A stretch of DNA of 64,000 nucleotides, taken from assembly GCA_025642065.1 (NCBI GenBank), contig JAODUP010000128.1, positions 560,158-624,157 of the forward strand. The letters are read 5' to 3'. Within the stretch, counting starts at the first letter, position 1. Each line of letters begins with the position of its first letter. The DNA comes from Paralvinella palmiformis (lineage: Eukaryota; Annelida; Polychaeta; Terebellida; Alvinellidae). The notes beneath the pieces are model-generated. The model had not been told where the DNA came from, did not search any database, and saw only the letters and a list, made by a program, of their open reading frames with translations. Position numbers and translations under genes: made by a program. Below are positions 43,647 through 55,395 of the stretch, in pieces.

Positions 43647-46541
43647 CTATAAGAAATGTGACAAATCTGTTAACATACAGATGCCAATTAACATAATTAT
43701 ACAAAGACATCATAACCATTAAGCCTAAACTACTAAAAAGTGTGTTTATTAGATTTAATTTAACATAGCACAATTACAAATTATCTGTTTTATTTTATGT
43801 TGTATATGAACAGTTACAAAGGAATGTGAAAAGAATACTTGCTTAATATAGAAATAAAATAATAAGAACACTACAACTTTACAGCTACTTATGTATAAAT
43901 AATTTAATCAATAATAAACATGTAAACACAATCTGATTAGCATGAAGAAATATCTATGATAGTAAAAGATTATGAGCACAATTATCATAGTTATGTGTAG
44001 ATTAATGAGAGACATTTTGTTAAATAAATACTGAAAAATAAGGGTAATTTACCAGCTAAAAGAACTTGGAATAAAAAGGATTCAGAAATGTTCTATCAAT
44101 GATAGATTTTGTTAAATAACACATCTGTGGTACATCATGACTCACAAATTAGTCGACCCAGCAGATGAGTCGAGATCAATTTTTGACCCTGTAATTCTCC
44201 TCACCGTATAAGTTGAGGTCGATTTCTGAAGTATTTATTGGCTTGCCAGTTTTTAAAGAATTTTCGGTCTAATGATATTATTAAAATCCCTCAAAATCGG
44301 AATCCATCTTGTTAGAAATACCACACTTTAAGTAGGACTTGTGCACTATTTCTATGGGAATACACTCCCACATGGTTTTAACTGACCCGATAACCACGGG
44401 AATCGATGGTCTCTTTATATTACCAGCAGGTGTTAGTGGTTTATCACCCTCTGCCATCCAATCATTCTATAATTAGCACATTTCACCCTTAAATGGCTTG
44501 TTCAGGCATACCGGCTCCAGTAGTGACATACACCTTAATAACTGGAGTGCCACACTTCCATAGTTCAGAGCCCAGCACAGTCAACACAGAGTGTTTGCTT
44601 CTCTAGTAGAAGTTCAACAATGACTGAACATTCACTAAAAAGCATACCAGTCATACAGCTATATGAATTTACTGGAAAAAAGTTTCGTAATTACCGGATA
44701 ATATGGATCTTCTATGATACGTATATGTTCAGGATCATACTCCCCAAGTAACTTTAGTTGTGCGGTTGAATTCTTTGGTGCCATCTCCTTAAGATCACTG
44801 AGTAAAAAAATACATTCCATCAGGGATGTGAAATGCACCGAATAAAAACAGAAACATTTGTTGGTATAAAGTGCATGGATAAATCAAGCACTGAAATGTT
44901 TAAACTGGATTCTTAAAAATATACATTTCTGTGAATGAACATATCTTTAATTAACACATATATCTTCAATTAACACAAAATCTTGAAGATTAATTACTAC
45001 TGCATTGGTTCCATGAAGTGTTTTATTATGAATGTAAATTTCTTAATTACACAGAAGACTAAGAACTTCTTGTACTAATGTATACTTACCCTATGTTTTC
45101 ATCATCCATGCCAAATATTATATCAAACTTTGTATAATCTTCTTTTGTTATCTACAAACAATCATTAACATGGATACAAATTTGCCCTCACATTCAGTTA
45201 ATATATTTATTAATTTGGAAATGAAACATATTAAAAATAGCTGGAAAAAGAAATTACCTGTCTGACGATGTGGTCTGTTTCAATACCTTTAGTTTTAAGA
45301 CATTTGATGGCTCGGCTGTCTGCACGGCCTCCAACATGCCATGTGCCAATAGCGGCACTATCTATGTACCACTGTATGATAACAAAGGATAAAGATTACC
45401 CATGGATACATCACTATAGTCAAGAAAAATATAATAATAAAACATATGCTCTCCAGCATTGAATGGTTTTTGAAATTTTTCACATGCCATCATTCAAGGC
45501 AAAGACACAAATAACAAAGTATTCATATGATGGTATGTTTAATACGGCAGCATATGCTATGACATGTATAGAATTAAATAATTCACTCATAATTTTACTT
45601 ATCATAAAGAATTCAAGTTCTTTAGATTTACTTTCTCCTAGCAATGATACTAATCTGGTTTGTTGAATAATTTACAACCAATAAGTTAAAGTGACTTTGC
45701 CTTGCACCATGGAATAAAACCAAATTTCATTAACTTAATCTGGATTAGACTAGCTTTTTCTTTGGTGCAAATTTATACTACTCCACAAACTTAAACATAT
45801 TTGCAATGATTTGAATTTTTCAAATGCTATTTAATACTGATATAATAACAACAGTGTGCATATAAAAATGTAAATACAGTCAAGCCCTCTTATACGGTGG
45901 TCTGTTATAACATGCAATCAGATATAAGTGTCAGACCTTGGACCAAAATAGTGGAATCCACAACGGAGCATTTTTATACGAAATGGCATGAAATCCGGAA
46001 CTGATCAGTAAAATATTTCAAAACATGGTTGATGGGTTGTGGACCCCAACGACTATGTTATAACGGGGCCCGACTGTACATCATTTAACACATTCCAAAA
46101 TTTTAGATGTTATACTATTGATAGAATTATTAATTAACACTATAGTGATCATATACCAATATACTTTGTTGCTAACTTGAATCAATTCATCTGTTTCATG
46201 ATTAGTTGATATTATTTGTAGTCTAGGGGGTTGGGATAATTCAATTGATCTAGTCAGCAATGACATGGTCCTTACATTTGTCTAGTAAAGATGCATCTAA
46301 ATGCGACTTATCATGCAGTATTAATTATTTCGTTTAACAATTCATGTGACAGGAAACTGAAATATAGGATAAAATAAAAAAATTCCTATAAAACAAGAGC
46401 TACAGTGATTTATTTCATGGATGGATTTAATATGAATTAATCTTACTGTCTCTTATGCACAACACCTGAATAGCTTTGCTCTTTGTGTACACTTATTGCA
46501 GCATACTCTTATATGTGCTTTATATATGGAAACACACATAC

Positions 46542-46576
<35 letters not shown>

Positions 46577-49291
46577 CAATTATGTTTGAAAATTAGTTTA
46601 ACCCAACCCTGTCAACCTTGTATTAAAGCCATGTCATAGCATTGCACTCCAATAACTAGGCATTATTTAGACCAGAGAAGTTCTGGTTTTCTCAAACTGA
46701 GGAAGATAACAAATGAATAGAATCCTCTGGGGCATGGATATGATACATCATAGGTAATTTGCTATTCCTGGATAGTAAACACTTTCTGCACCTTGTCTTC
46801 AAGCCCAGCTTCTTTCACTTGGTGCCTAAATACAGCCTCAGCAATGGGAGACCTGCATATATTACCTGTAAAACATAAAATATCACATGTTTTAAATAAT
46901 GCTATTGTTTCTGAAGAAGGGAACAGCATATGTAATAAATAAATGTTAGAAAACCAGTGAATAAATAAAGTTTAAGAACGCACCACTGACATAACCCCCC
47001 CCCCAATTTTTTTATTATATATACTGCATGTTCAGTCCCTTTAATATCAACTGTTCACAGAGGTCACCTGAAAAGATGACTGGTAAGAGGATAGAGCTAA
47101 AAGAATAACATCTTTTTAATCTAATCACCTGATAGTGTCAGCAACCAACTAACTGCATTACTGATTTAGTAGTTGGAGTATCCCCAATGGATGCTTAATT
47201 ATTTTAATTATCAGTTTCTGGGAAAGTTAGTTTGCTAGCATGTGACAGCATAGATCAAGCAGAAAATCCTTCAGCAATATAGCCTACTCACATTTCTGTC
47301 AAGGGCATCCCAGTGATCTGTTTATTTGCTAGTAGTCTGTTTCATAATTGCAAATATATTTGATGCACCATATATATGTGCAGCACTACATTTCGTGATG
47401 TTATCTAAGTTAATATTGGGCAGTATTAAGAAGATATGTGTCATTCAATGGATAACACATATCTTCGTTTTATCCAACAGACCTGTGGTACTAGTTTCTA
47501 GAGGTTATTACTTCATAACCAGAATCATTAATGAAACGGTAGTACCATTTAATAGTTAGCTACCCATGTTATGAGTTGAGTAAACAATCCCTGAACTGAG
47601 CTGAAAAAGATACTACACTTTTTTTGGGGGGGGGGGGGTTCATTTATAATAGTTCGCTTATTAATTCATGTTCTCTTTATAGTGGGTAATACCCGAGTAG
47701 ATACCCATTCACAAGGTTTCAACAAACAATAACCTTTGAATGGGGAAATGTTCACTTATTGGATCTATTTGATGCAGAAGCATTGCAACTGGGTTATTAC
47801 ACAGTTGTGTAATAGAATATTTGAGCTTTTCAATGGACATGTTTATTTTTCTTCCTAATCTTAACTCAGCTGTTTACAATACCAGATACACTAACACTTG
47901 CTCATCTATTCTCAGTATATTATATATATTTAAAGCAAATGGAAACACAAATAAGTAGATGCCAATATGACTGCCATAATTAATTGATAACGTATAAAAT
48001 ATTTAATTGAAAGAGGAAAACTGGTTGGAAATTTATGAGTATGCATTATAGCCCATGTTGAAAGTTATTGGCTAAATTATGTATGTGTTCTTTCTAACAC
48101 TGTGAAAAAAAGGTGAACTAGTTTCCTCAGTAAATCATGTATGTAAATCATTGCTGTTTAAAATTTGTTGTAACAACTGTCTAATAAATAAATATGTGTG
48201 TGTGTTAGCTCGACACATATTTCAGTTAATCTAAAAACACCTAAAAAGGGACTTTCTCTACTGTTCTCATTTTGTAAACAGATAACTTCTGAACAAGTAG
48301 CATCTGTTGGTAGGTACAGTAGGTCCCCATTATAATGTGGTCATTGGAGTCCACAACCTATTGACCATGCTATAGGTGGATCGCAAAGAGAGACAGAACA
48401 ATCAGTATTTGTGTGGAAAATAAAACGTTTCTGCTAAATTTTGCAAAAAGTGACAGCCATGTAGGATTGGTGATATTCCTCTGCCAGAAATAGTGCTGTT
48501 CTTCAGGTGAAGGTAGCAACTGACACAATATGATCAAAACAGAGGTCTTTTATATACAATAGCTGTGAATTAACAAACAGAAACAAATTTATTTAGTGGG
48601 CGGAGTCACAGAATAAATGACAGTTGTGATTGGGCTGTTTGTTTGGCTGATTGAGCACATGCTATATAATATTATGCATGCCTGTTTGCTGTTATCTTGG
48701 TATTCAGATGACAATTAACACTGAGTAAATTCTTTATGTAAGATATGTGTCTGTGTGTGTGTTCCATTGAATAAAACAATACAATTAACAAATTAATTAA
48801 TCCTATCAGGTGACTAGCAAAAGAACATATTAAGCCTCAGACCATTTTCTGTGTCTGCCATACAAACATGGCTCTCTGCCAATGGAACAGTGGCGATAAC
48901 CTGAGTAGGACACTAGAGAATAGTTACAATATCCTCAATGTACCACTCAGTTATCATAGTTGTGAGCTCCAATGGTGTAGCAGTAAAGACATAATTTGTG
49001 ATAAGGGATGGAATTTGATATTGCTACCCAGTCACTGAGTCAGTGAATAGCCGGGGAGAAGTGATGAACAGACACTCAATAATTAAATAAAAATAAAAAG
49101 GGGGGTACTCTGAAAATAATCACTCACGCTTTCGTGTAGTAGATCTATGGTCTATGGCTATGCCAATTCATTATCATAGACTGTGAAACGAAACATTCAA
49201 TTAAAAAACTGCCAGTAAATAAATTAATCACATAACCGATTTATCGCTCACCTAAACAAATAAATAATACTGATTTCTTTTTGGATGCCAT
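43569..49291 (-). CDS. ACP1: Low-molecular-weight protein tyrosine phosphatase, complete, six exons
   Basis: A cytosolic phosphatase that removes phosphate from tyrosine residues through a cysteinyl-phosphate intermediate. Exons 49291-49252, 46865-46792, 45371-45258, 45151-45090, 44797-44695 and 43646-43569 join in frame to 156 residues; the human enzyme has 158. The catalytic loop CLGNICRS (Cys12 to Arg18) sits at the N-terminus, the general acid is Asp127 in EDPYYP, and the C-terminal helix VLEQCIRCCKAFL closes the fold. Tyr129 and Tyr130 match the regulatory tyrosine pair. The variable loop WYIDSAAIGTWHVGG resembles the slow (B) human isoform more than the fast one. The start is supported by its context and by family length. 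It lies upstream of and parallel to the p190 gene. Confidence 0.96.
44140..44530 (-). mobile_element. pogo/Tigger-like transposase C-terminal relic in an LMW-PTP intron
   Basis: The minus strand translates in pieces to LNKPFKG, NYRMIGWMAEGDKPLTPAGN, IKRPSIPVVIGSVKTMWE and CIPIEIVHKSYLKCGISNKM followed by a stop. These blocks match the end of DDE transposases of pogo/Tigger type in order (LNKPFK ... FKKCGISNALDG). Downstream sequence with repeated GTCGA motifs (TCGACTCATCTGCTGGGTCGA, split here) may be the element's end. It has frame breaks and lies inside the last intron. Confidence 0.6.
44695..44797 (-). CDS. ACP1: LMW-PTP exon 5: general-acid loop
   Basis: Residues 97-131, from DLKEMAPK through LKLLGEYDPEHIRIIEDPYY to Pro131. 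Asp127 is the expected proton donor. Acceptor ACTCAG, donor CCG|GTAATT, phase 0 at the end. Confidence 0.95.
45090..45151 (-). CDS. ACP1: LMW-PTP exon 4
   Basis: Residues 77-96 plus two bases: ITKEDYTKFDIIFGMDDENI. The ITKED and F-D-x-I-x-x-MD patterns match the family. Acceptor TTTGTAG, donor GG|GTAAGT. Confidence 0.94.
45258..45371 (-). CDS. ACP1: LMW-PTP exon 3: variable substrate loop
   Basis: Residues 39-76, a whole number of codons. It starts WYIDSAAIGTWHVGG and ends HIVRQ. It corresponds to the exon that is duplicated and alternatively used in mammals. The aromatic pair Trp39 and Trp49 and the GG/RADSRA stretch resemble the slow form. Acceptor ATACAG, donor CAG|GTAATT. Confidence 0.94.
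45877..46076. mobile_element. 200-bp TA-flanked inverted-repeat element (pogo/Tigger-type MITE)
   Basis: Starts CAGTCAAGCCCTCTTATA and ends TTATAACGGGGCCCGACTG, its inverse, and is flanked on both sides by TA. This pattern fits non-autonomous pogo/Tigger elements that insert at TA. It lies in intron 2 of the LMW-PTP gene. A partial relative is at 48317. Confidence 0.7.
46543..46574. repeat. (TA)n microsatellite
   Basis: TA repeats in intron 2 of LMW-PTP. Confidence 0.95.
46792..46865 (-). CDS. ACP1: LMW-PTP exon 2: phosphate-binding loop
   Basis: Residues 14-38, GNICRSPIAEAVFRHQV then KEAGLEDK. The loop arginine (Arg18) is present. I chose the donor AAG|GTGCAG because it joins Lys38 directly to Trp39 as in the human slow isoform; the open frame continues past it without homology. 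Confidence 0.93.
46900..49250. other. LMW-PTP intron 1
   Basis: About 2.4 kb between exon 1 and exon 2. It holds a partial TA-flanked MITE at 48317 and runs of C and G near 46998 and 47625. No second variable-loop exon was found. Confidence 0.6.
48317..48400. mobile_element. Partial copy of the TA-flanked MITE
   Basis: CAGTAGGTCCCCATTATAAT, followed by GGAGTCCACAACC and GACCATGCT, is the inverse of the right end of the element at 45877-46076. The other end is not visible. It lies in intron 1 of the LMW-PTP gene. Confidence 0.55.
49252..49291 (-). CDS. ACP1: LMW-PTP exon 1: start codon and catalytic cysteine
   Basis: Codes MASKKKSVLFICL plus the first base of Gly14. The catalytic Cys12 lies here and the rest of its loop is in exon 2. 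The donor is TTAG|GTGAGC, after which the reading frame stops. Confidence 0.93.
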
Positions 49292-49624
49292 ACCACAGTT
49301 CACGCTGTCCACAGTCAGATGCTACTACTAGATCCAAGCCTTAGCCTAGGAGAACCTGATGGTGTAGGTTTACGTGATTATCAGTTATATCAGTGAATAT
49401 ATTTCAAAAGGTATTGAAATAAATTTCCTTGATTCTCTTTAGAATTCTGTAACAGTCTCCTAGAAAGGTTTGGTTTGTAGTCTTTTCAATACCGACCGTA
49501 GACATTTATTTGGCGGCGCTAAAATACGGGCGGACCTAAGGACATCTAAGGCGGGACTAAGGTGTGTGATTGACAGTAATATGTAGGTCAGATATCGGTC
49601 TTTGTATATATGTTAGGGACGCAT

Positions 49625-49627
<3 letters not shown>

Positions 49628-49720
<93 letters not shown>
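49628..49720. repeat. Compound (CA)(TA)(GA) microsatellite
   Basis: CA, TA and GA repeats in a row, about 340 bases upstream of the LMW-PTP start codon, so possibly at the edge of its promoter. Confidence 0.97.
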
Positions 49721-50039
49721 CCCAGCTAAAATTGGTGGTTTTTTCTTCAAATATAGAAAATAAATTATGCCTTTATTATTGTTGTTAAAGTATAAAATAC
49801 AATTTGTGTGATTTGATATAACTTATTTCCACTTATCGAACTAAAATGTAGATTATGATAATTGTTTCCGAACTGTCCCACAACTTTTATTACAGTAATT
49901 TGATAGCTTCACATTACTAGCTGTTTTATTAAATGGAGCCAAGAAACATATATCTTTCTATGTGATTCCGCAGTTGTATATATCTTGATAAATGTGAGAG
50001 TGGTATTTAATTCTATAAATTAAATACACCTGAAGAATT

Positions 50040-51517
50040 TAGTAAAAACACCGGAGTGTTCCCTTCTCATTTTAAACATGCCCATGTAATCTCTCTTTTT
50101 AAGAAATCATCTTTACTAGCCAATGACTTAAACAGTTATAGACCTATTTCTAATCTATCATTCATATCTAAAATATTAGAAAAAGCCGTATCCTGTCGGT
50201 TGAACGTTCACTTAAACTGTAATAACCTGTCTAATATTTTTCAGTCTGCTTACAAACAATTTCACTCTACAGAAACCGCTCTACTAAAAGTTCATAACGA
50301 CATAACAGTAAACATGGACACAGGAAAGGTCACAGCAGTAACACTTTTAGATTTATCTGCAACTTTTGATACCATTAATTATTCTGTTCTTCTAGATCGC
50401 CTCTCTGATTGGTATGGCATAGCAGGCACAGCACTTACCTAGATCCACTCATTCTTAATACATAGGTTTCAATCAATAAAAATAAGAAAATGTTTTCCAA
50501 AGGCAGTGCCTTTGTTTTGCGGTGTTCCCTAGGCTGTGTTCTTGGACCACTACTATTTACTCTGTATGCTACACAACTAAGCTCACTTATTCACAGCCAC
50601 AAATTAGACCATCATTTATATGCAGATGACACTCGAGTAGATATATCTTTATCTACAGCAGACACTGATCTTTCCCTTAAACAACTTGGTGACTATTTCA
50701 GTGATATCTCTGGCTGGATGACAAACAATAAACTTATGCTCAATGCCAACACAACATATTTAATCATTATAGGTACACTCAGGCAACGCAGCAAACTTAC
50801 TCATTTCTTCCCTACGAACATCCTTTGTTATAGCATCACACCATAAATCACTGTACGTAATCTTGGTGTTACATTTGATAGCGATTTTAATTTCAGAAAA
50901 CATATTTCTCTGACATGTTTCCGTCATATTGGTGACCTTCGCCGTATTCGGCGCTATATTTCTCTTTCAGTCGTCAAAACCATTGCTACAGCACTCATTA
51001 CTAGTAGGCTTGATTACTGCAATTCTCTTCTTTATAACATTGCATCTAAAAATCTCTTCACTGGCTCCCTGTTCAATCTTGCATCATTTTCAAACTCTGC
51101 ACTATTGCCTATCAAACTCTTTCTTCTGGAGAACCTTCATATCTATTTTCCATGCTTTATTTAGCACCAAAGCCCAGAGAACTCATTTTATCTGGTTTTC
51201 AAATGTTGTCTGTTACCAGGGTTAAAACTCGTGCTGGGACTCGTGCTTTTTAGTTGCTGTCCCTACTCCTTAGAATTCCCTCTCTGAACATGTTAAGTCA
51301 TCAAATGGCATAGTTTCTTTCCATCACCATTTGAAACTCACCTTTTCAGACTCGCTTATCCTTCCTAAGTTTCCTTTCCAGTTGATCATTTTTGATGAAC
51401 TTTGCATCGTACCCGAATTATGAGTTTACCCAACCCCTGTACTAGGTGCGCCACTGACCTCGATTCTTTTCGAGGATATTGGCACTATAGAAATTTTGTT
51501 ATTATTATTATTATTAA
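50040..51517 (+). mobile_element. Non-LTR retrotransposon (CR1/L2-like), 5'-truncated
   Basis: Reverse transcriptase blocks appear in order: FPSHFKHAHVISLFKKSS, YRPISNLSFISKILEKA, VTLLDLSATFDTINYSVLLD, CVLGPLLFTLYATQL, HHLYADDTRVDISLS (the catalytic YADD), then ISGWMTNNKLMLNANTT and SRLDYCNSLLYNIASKN. Several stops and frame changes divide it. It ends with a GCACTATAGAAATTTTGTTA tail and (TTA)n, the usual 3' end of such elements. The copy is dead and has no endonuclease part. Confidence 0.85.
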
Positions 51518-52199
51518 GTACATATGAACAGATTATTTTATTGATATATGTTATCAATAAAGTCTATCTAATACTATTTACGGATTTCGATGACGACGCT
51601 GTGCACACTCTGACTGCACATTCCAAGGATGGCTTGATAAAACGAGTAGATTGCATAGTCATGCATATTGAATGGGACCTGCTGAAGTAAGTGTTGTACA
51701 CCAGGTGAGTATATTATACTTTAAAAAATATATATTTCTACTCCAATCGATATAAATAACTTAAGTATTGCCATTTTCTGTTTCACCGGAGTTTTCTTGT
51801 CTGTATAAAGCGTAATACTAGAATAGAAACTAATGTAAAGGGCTGAGTTTGTTTTAAGTGCTCAATTCCATTAAACTCACCGGAAGTACGTCAATGACAA
51901 GTACAAACAGAGGGTGCCGAACGTATTGGTTAATGGACTTGGTCCTTAGTCTTCCAGCCAACAGTGAGGAATACGAAAGTGCTTTCCTGTGATAAAACAC
52001 CCCAAAACTGATTACACAAATAGGCTATCAAGCAAGATGATCACTCAGATTATCAGGGTTACACTCCATTATTGTTAGATTAAAAATGGAATCCCTATTC
52101 AAGGAAGCCAGGCTTTAAGCAGATATGACAGTCATGACTGCACACTGCATTAACTGATAAAGATCCATAGTCAGCAATTGCATTTATTTCTACTCGGAC

Positions 52200-52450
52200 C
52201 AGGAACAATTTGTGACATTCTGTGGCACTCGTGCCTTTTCCGTTGCTGTCCATACTCTTTGGAATTCACTCTCGGGACATGTTAAGTCATCAAATAGCAG
52301 AGTTTCTTTCCATCACCATTTAAAAACTCACCTTTTCAGACTGCTTATCCCTCGTAATTGTCCTAAGTTTCCACTGCATCCGATCATTTGTTGATGAATT
52401 GTGCACTGTACCTGGACTATGGGTTTGCCCAATCCCTGTATATGGATGTT
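52200..52450 (+). mobile_element. 3'-end fragment of the same LINE family
   Basis: Codes for GTRAFSVAVHTLWNSLSGHV and VSFHHHLKTHLFRLL, nearly the same as 51236-51355 in the larger copy. It is a separate, more truncated insertion about 0.7 kb downstream in the same direction. Confidence 0.75.
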
Positions 52451-52956
52451 GCAATCTCTGTTAATTATCATCATCGCGTGATATAATTCAATGAGAATCT
52501 GTACTACACTCATTGTGTCTATATACTCTCGGATGAGAAGTGGCGAGGATCTTGAAAGTCTCACCAAGCAGGACTGATTCGTTTTAGCGACCATCATTTT
52601 ATTGTGACCATTTATCTGATCTGATCAAAAACTGAACGCTCTCGTAAGATCTGATGTTATGTGAAACTGGGTCATTTAAAACAAATACATAACTTAACCC
52701 CTAATAATAACAGAATATCAATACTAAAAGTTAACTCAGTAACATATACCATATGCCTAACTATGACTTCTGGTCAACTCTTTCGCTCGTTATCATTATA
52801 TTTAGTTTTCCCACAAATTACTGTATGACTGTCGATCTTTCTTGTGATCGTCTCATCTCACTAGGGGTGTCCCCCCTCCCCCTGTCACGGCAATATATTC
52901 CATCTGCGAATATGAGCAGCTCCTAGATTAAACAACATAATCACTGACTGACTGAT

Positions 52957-53152
52957 TCACTCACTCACTCACTCACTCACTCACTCACTCACTCACTCAC
53001 TCACTCACTCACTCACTCACTCACTCACTCACTCACTCACTCACTCACTCACTCACTCACTCACTCACTCACTCACTCACTCACTCACTCACTCACTCAC
53101 TCACTCACTCACTCACTCACTCACTCACTCACTCACTCACTCACTCACTCAC
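52957..53152. repeat. (TCAC)n array, about 195 bp
   Basis: Almost perfect TCAC tetranucleotide repeats. A second array follows at 53253-53329 after about 100 bases of imperfect TCAC, ATCAC and CATCAT. Smaller runs occur at 23480-23510, next to a p190 splice donor. Confidence 0.97.
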
Positions 53153-53252
53153 ATCTACATCTATCACATTCCTACCACTATTATACATCTACACTCACCA
53201 TCATCATAATCACTCACCACTCACTCACCACTCACACTCACTCATCATCACC

Positions 53253-53329
53253 ACTCACTCACTCACTCACTCACTCACTCACTCACTCACTCACTCACTC
53301 ACTCACTCACTCACTCACTCACTCACTCA
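53253..53329. repeat. (TCAC)n array, second block
   Basis: TCAC repeats, ending where the LINE relic at 53345 begins. The degenerate stretch 53153-53252 joins it to the first block, so both are probably one older array. Confidence 0.95.
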
Positions 53330-53344
53330 TCCCACCCACAAAGC

Positions 53345-54530
53345 GACCTTGAACATGTGTGTTTTTAGAAGAGATTAAAATATTTCAAGAGACGACTCAT
53401 TTCTAATATCTTCCAGCAACCTATTCCACAAAGTATGGGCTTCAACACTAATTACACAATCACCATATGATTTGAACCGACACACTGGCACCAGCAATAG
53501 TATCTGACTGGAGTTTTCGGGATGACTTTCTGAAATGGATACGCTGTCTAACAGGTAGTCAATGTAGTTTTTGAAGAATTGTAGTGATATGATCATATTT
53601 TCGAGTATTTGTCACTATGCGAGCTGTATTATTCTGAATTCGCTGAAGGCGATTGATGTTATAATCAGATAAATGTTGTAATTGATGTTACATAACAGGG
53701 AGTTACAATAGTCTATACGAGATGTAATAAAGGCATGGACTACAGTTACAAGTGCTTCTTGTGTCAATAATGCTTTTAAACAGTGGATGTTCTTAAGATG
53801 GTAGAAGGAAGCTCAGCATACGGATGTGACATGTTCATACATGTTAGAATATTGGTCAAAAACGACCCCTAGATTTTTTTCTGACCAATTAGGTGTAATC
53901 GAAGATGCACCCATCTATAATGCTGGTGTCTTTAGGGATTTGACACAATGTGGTGATGTCAAATATATAAGATTTGTTTTACTATTATTTAGTCTTAGAA
54001 GATTTTGAGTCATCCATAACCTAATATCAGCAATACAATGTTCTAAATTCTTTAAGGAAATAATTTAACTCACTATCAGGATGATGATGATGATTTATGT
54101 TTTACGCCTACTTTTGTGCACAAGGTAGGCTAAATGGGCCGAGCGACTTCCAAAGGTAATGAGACGAAGTGAAAGACGAAACAACCTTCAGATGTGCCCA
54201 CCCCAGGCATTGGAACACGAGTGATAGTGATATTGTGGTTCAGCACGCTACCGCTAGACCACGGAGGCGCCCTAACTCACTATTAGGATCTAGTAATATA
54301 TATATACAGTTGTGTATCATCCGCATACACGTGATATTTAACCCCATATTGCTGCGCAATGACCCCAAGAGGACGGGTATACATTGTGAAATCCAGAGGA
54401 CCAAAAACTGTACCCTGTGGTACACCAGATAACAAAAACTGAACGTCAGATAAAATACGATGAACAGACACTCTCTGGTAGCGTTGTTCCAGATAGGATA
54501 AAACCCTATATTATAATTATAGTTTGTATA
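53345..54530 (-). mobile_element. LINE reverse transcriptase fragment interrupted by a SINE
   Basis: The minus strand carries [37 protein letters not shown] and [12 protein letters not shown]. After the SINE at 54081-54272 it continues with IADIRLWMTQNLLRLNNSKT, FITSRIDYCNSLLCNINYN and RLQRIQNNTARIVTNTRK. Frame changes and stops are frequent. The order matches the RT palm-to-thumb region of CR1/L2-like elements. Confidence 0.8.
54081..54272 (-). mobile_element. tRNA-derived SINE nested in a LINE, with target duplication
   Basis: The minus strand starts AGGGCGCCTCCGTGGTCTAG, a tRNA-like head, and ends in (ATC)n, as in the other family-1 copies. It is flanked by TAACTCACTATCAGG (54066-54080) and TAACTCACTATTAGG (54273-54287), a 15-base target duplication with one mismatch. 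It inserted into an already present LINE copy. Confidence 0.85.
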
Positions 54531-55356
54531 GCAGACATTAGATCTGATTTGATTTTTTTTATATATAGAACGGCAATTCCGCCATAACGGTCTGCTAGAG
54601 CGCAGATGTAATTGTTTATAATAGTGATGAGTAGGTCATAATAGTTATTGGATTTGTATGTTTATGAAGTATTTGACCTTCCATCAAGTATCACAAGGCA
54701 TGTTATGCTGCGGTTGTGATGTTCCGTTTTCTGTGCGTGGAAACTATATTTCCTGGTCCCGGCATTCTAAGAAAAGTTTATCTAGAGCTGTAAATTCCAT
54801 GTACTATACGCGGTTGGTTTGTTTTATATAACAACTTTAATTGGATATAAACTGCACCTTGGTTGTATGTGGGAATAGAATTATCTTGCCTAGGTCCAGT
54901 TATGTCCAGTTTGTACTATGGCATTCAAGATTAGCTATAATCTGCTTGTCATAAATAACATTGACGAACGCTATTACTACAATAGTGTGGATACAGACAT
55001 AAGGTTTGGTTTGAAAATGTTAACATAGTTTTAACAGTGCCGAAGCTATGACGCACTATTACGGTCTGCTTCAGCGTAGATGTCAGTCTTTTAATAGCAA
55101 ATAAGCTAAACAGTTTTAATAGTAGTCGTTTCGTAACACCTGTCCGTTGTAAAAAACAACAACTGATCTTTGAAGACAGTGACAATTGGGTTATATAGTT
55201 TATATAGTATTGATTTGAATAAAGATACAGTTAGGCTGTGCCAAACAAGCGACAGCCTGAGGATACTCCCCGAACTACAAGCAAGCAAAGATACAGTAAT
55301 TGAAATATAAAATATAATTGAAAAATAAAACACACATACACGTACTCATCCACATA

Positions 55357-55357
<1 letters not shown>

Positions 55358-55395
<38 letters not shown>
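55358..55395. repeat. (TA)n microsatellite
   Basis: TA repeats between two LINE relics. Confidence 0.95.

Noticed and set aside
52957..53329. CRISPR-like regular repeats
   Set aside because: It is a simple tetranucleotide array with no spacers, and the genome is eukaryotic.
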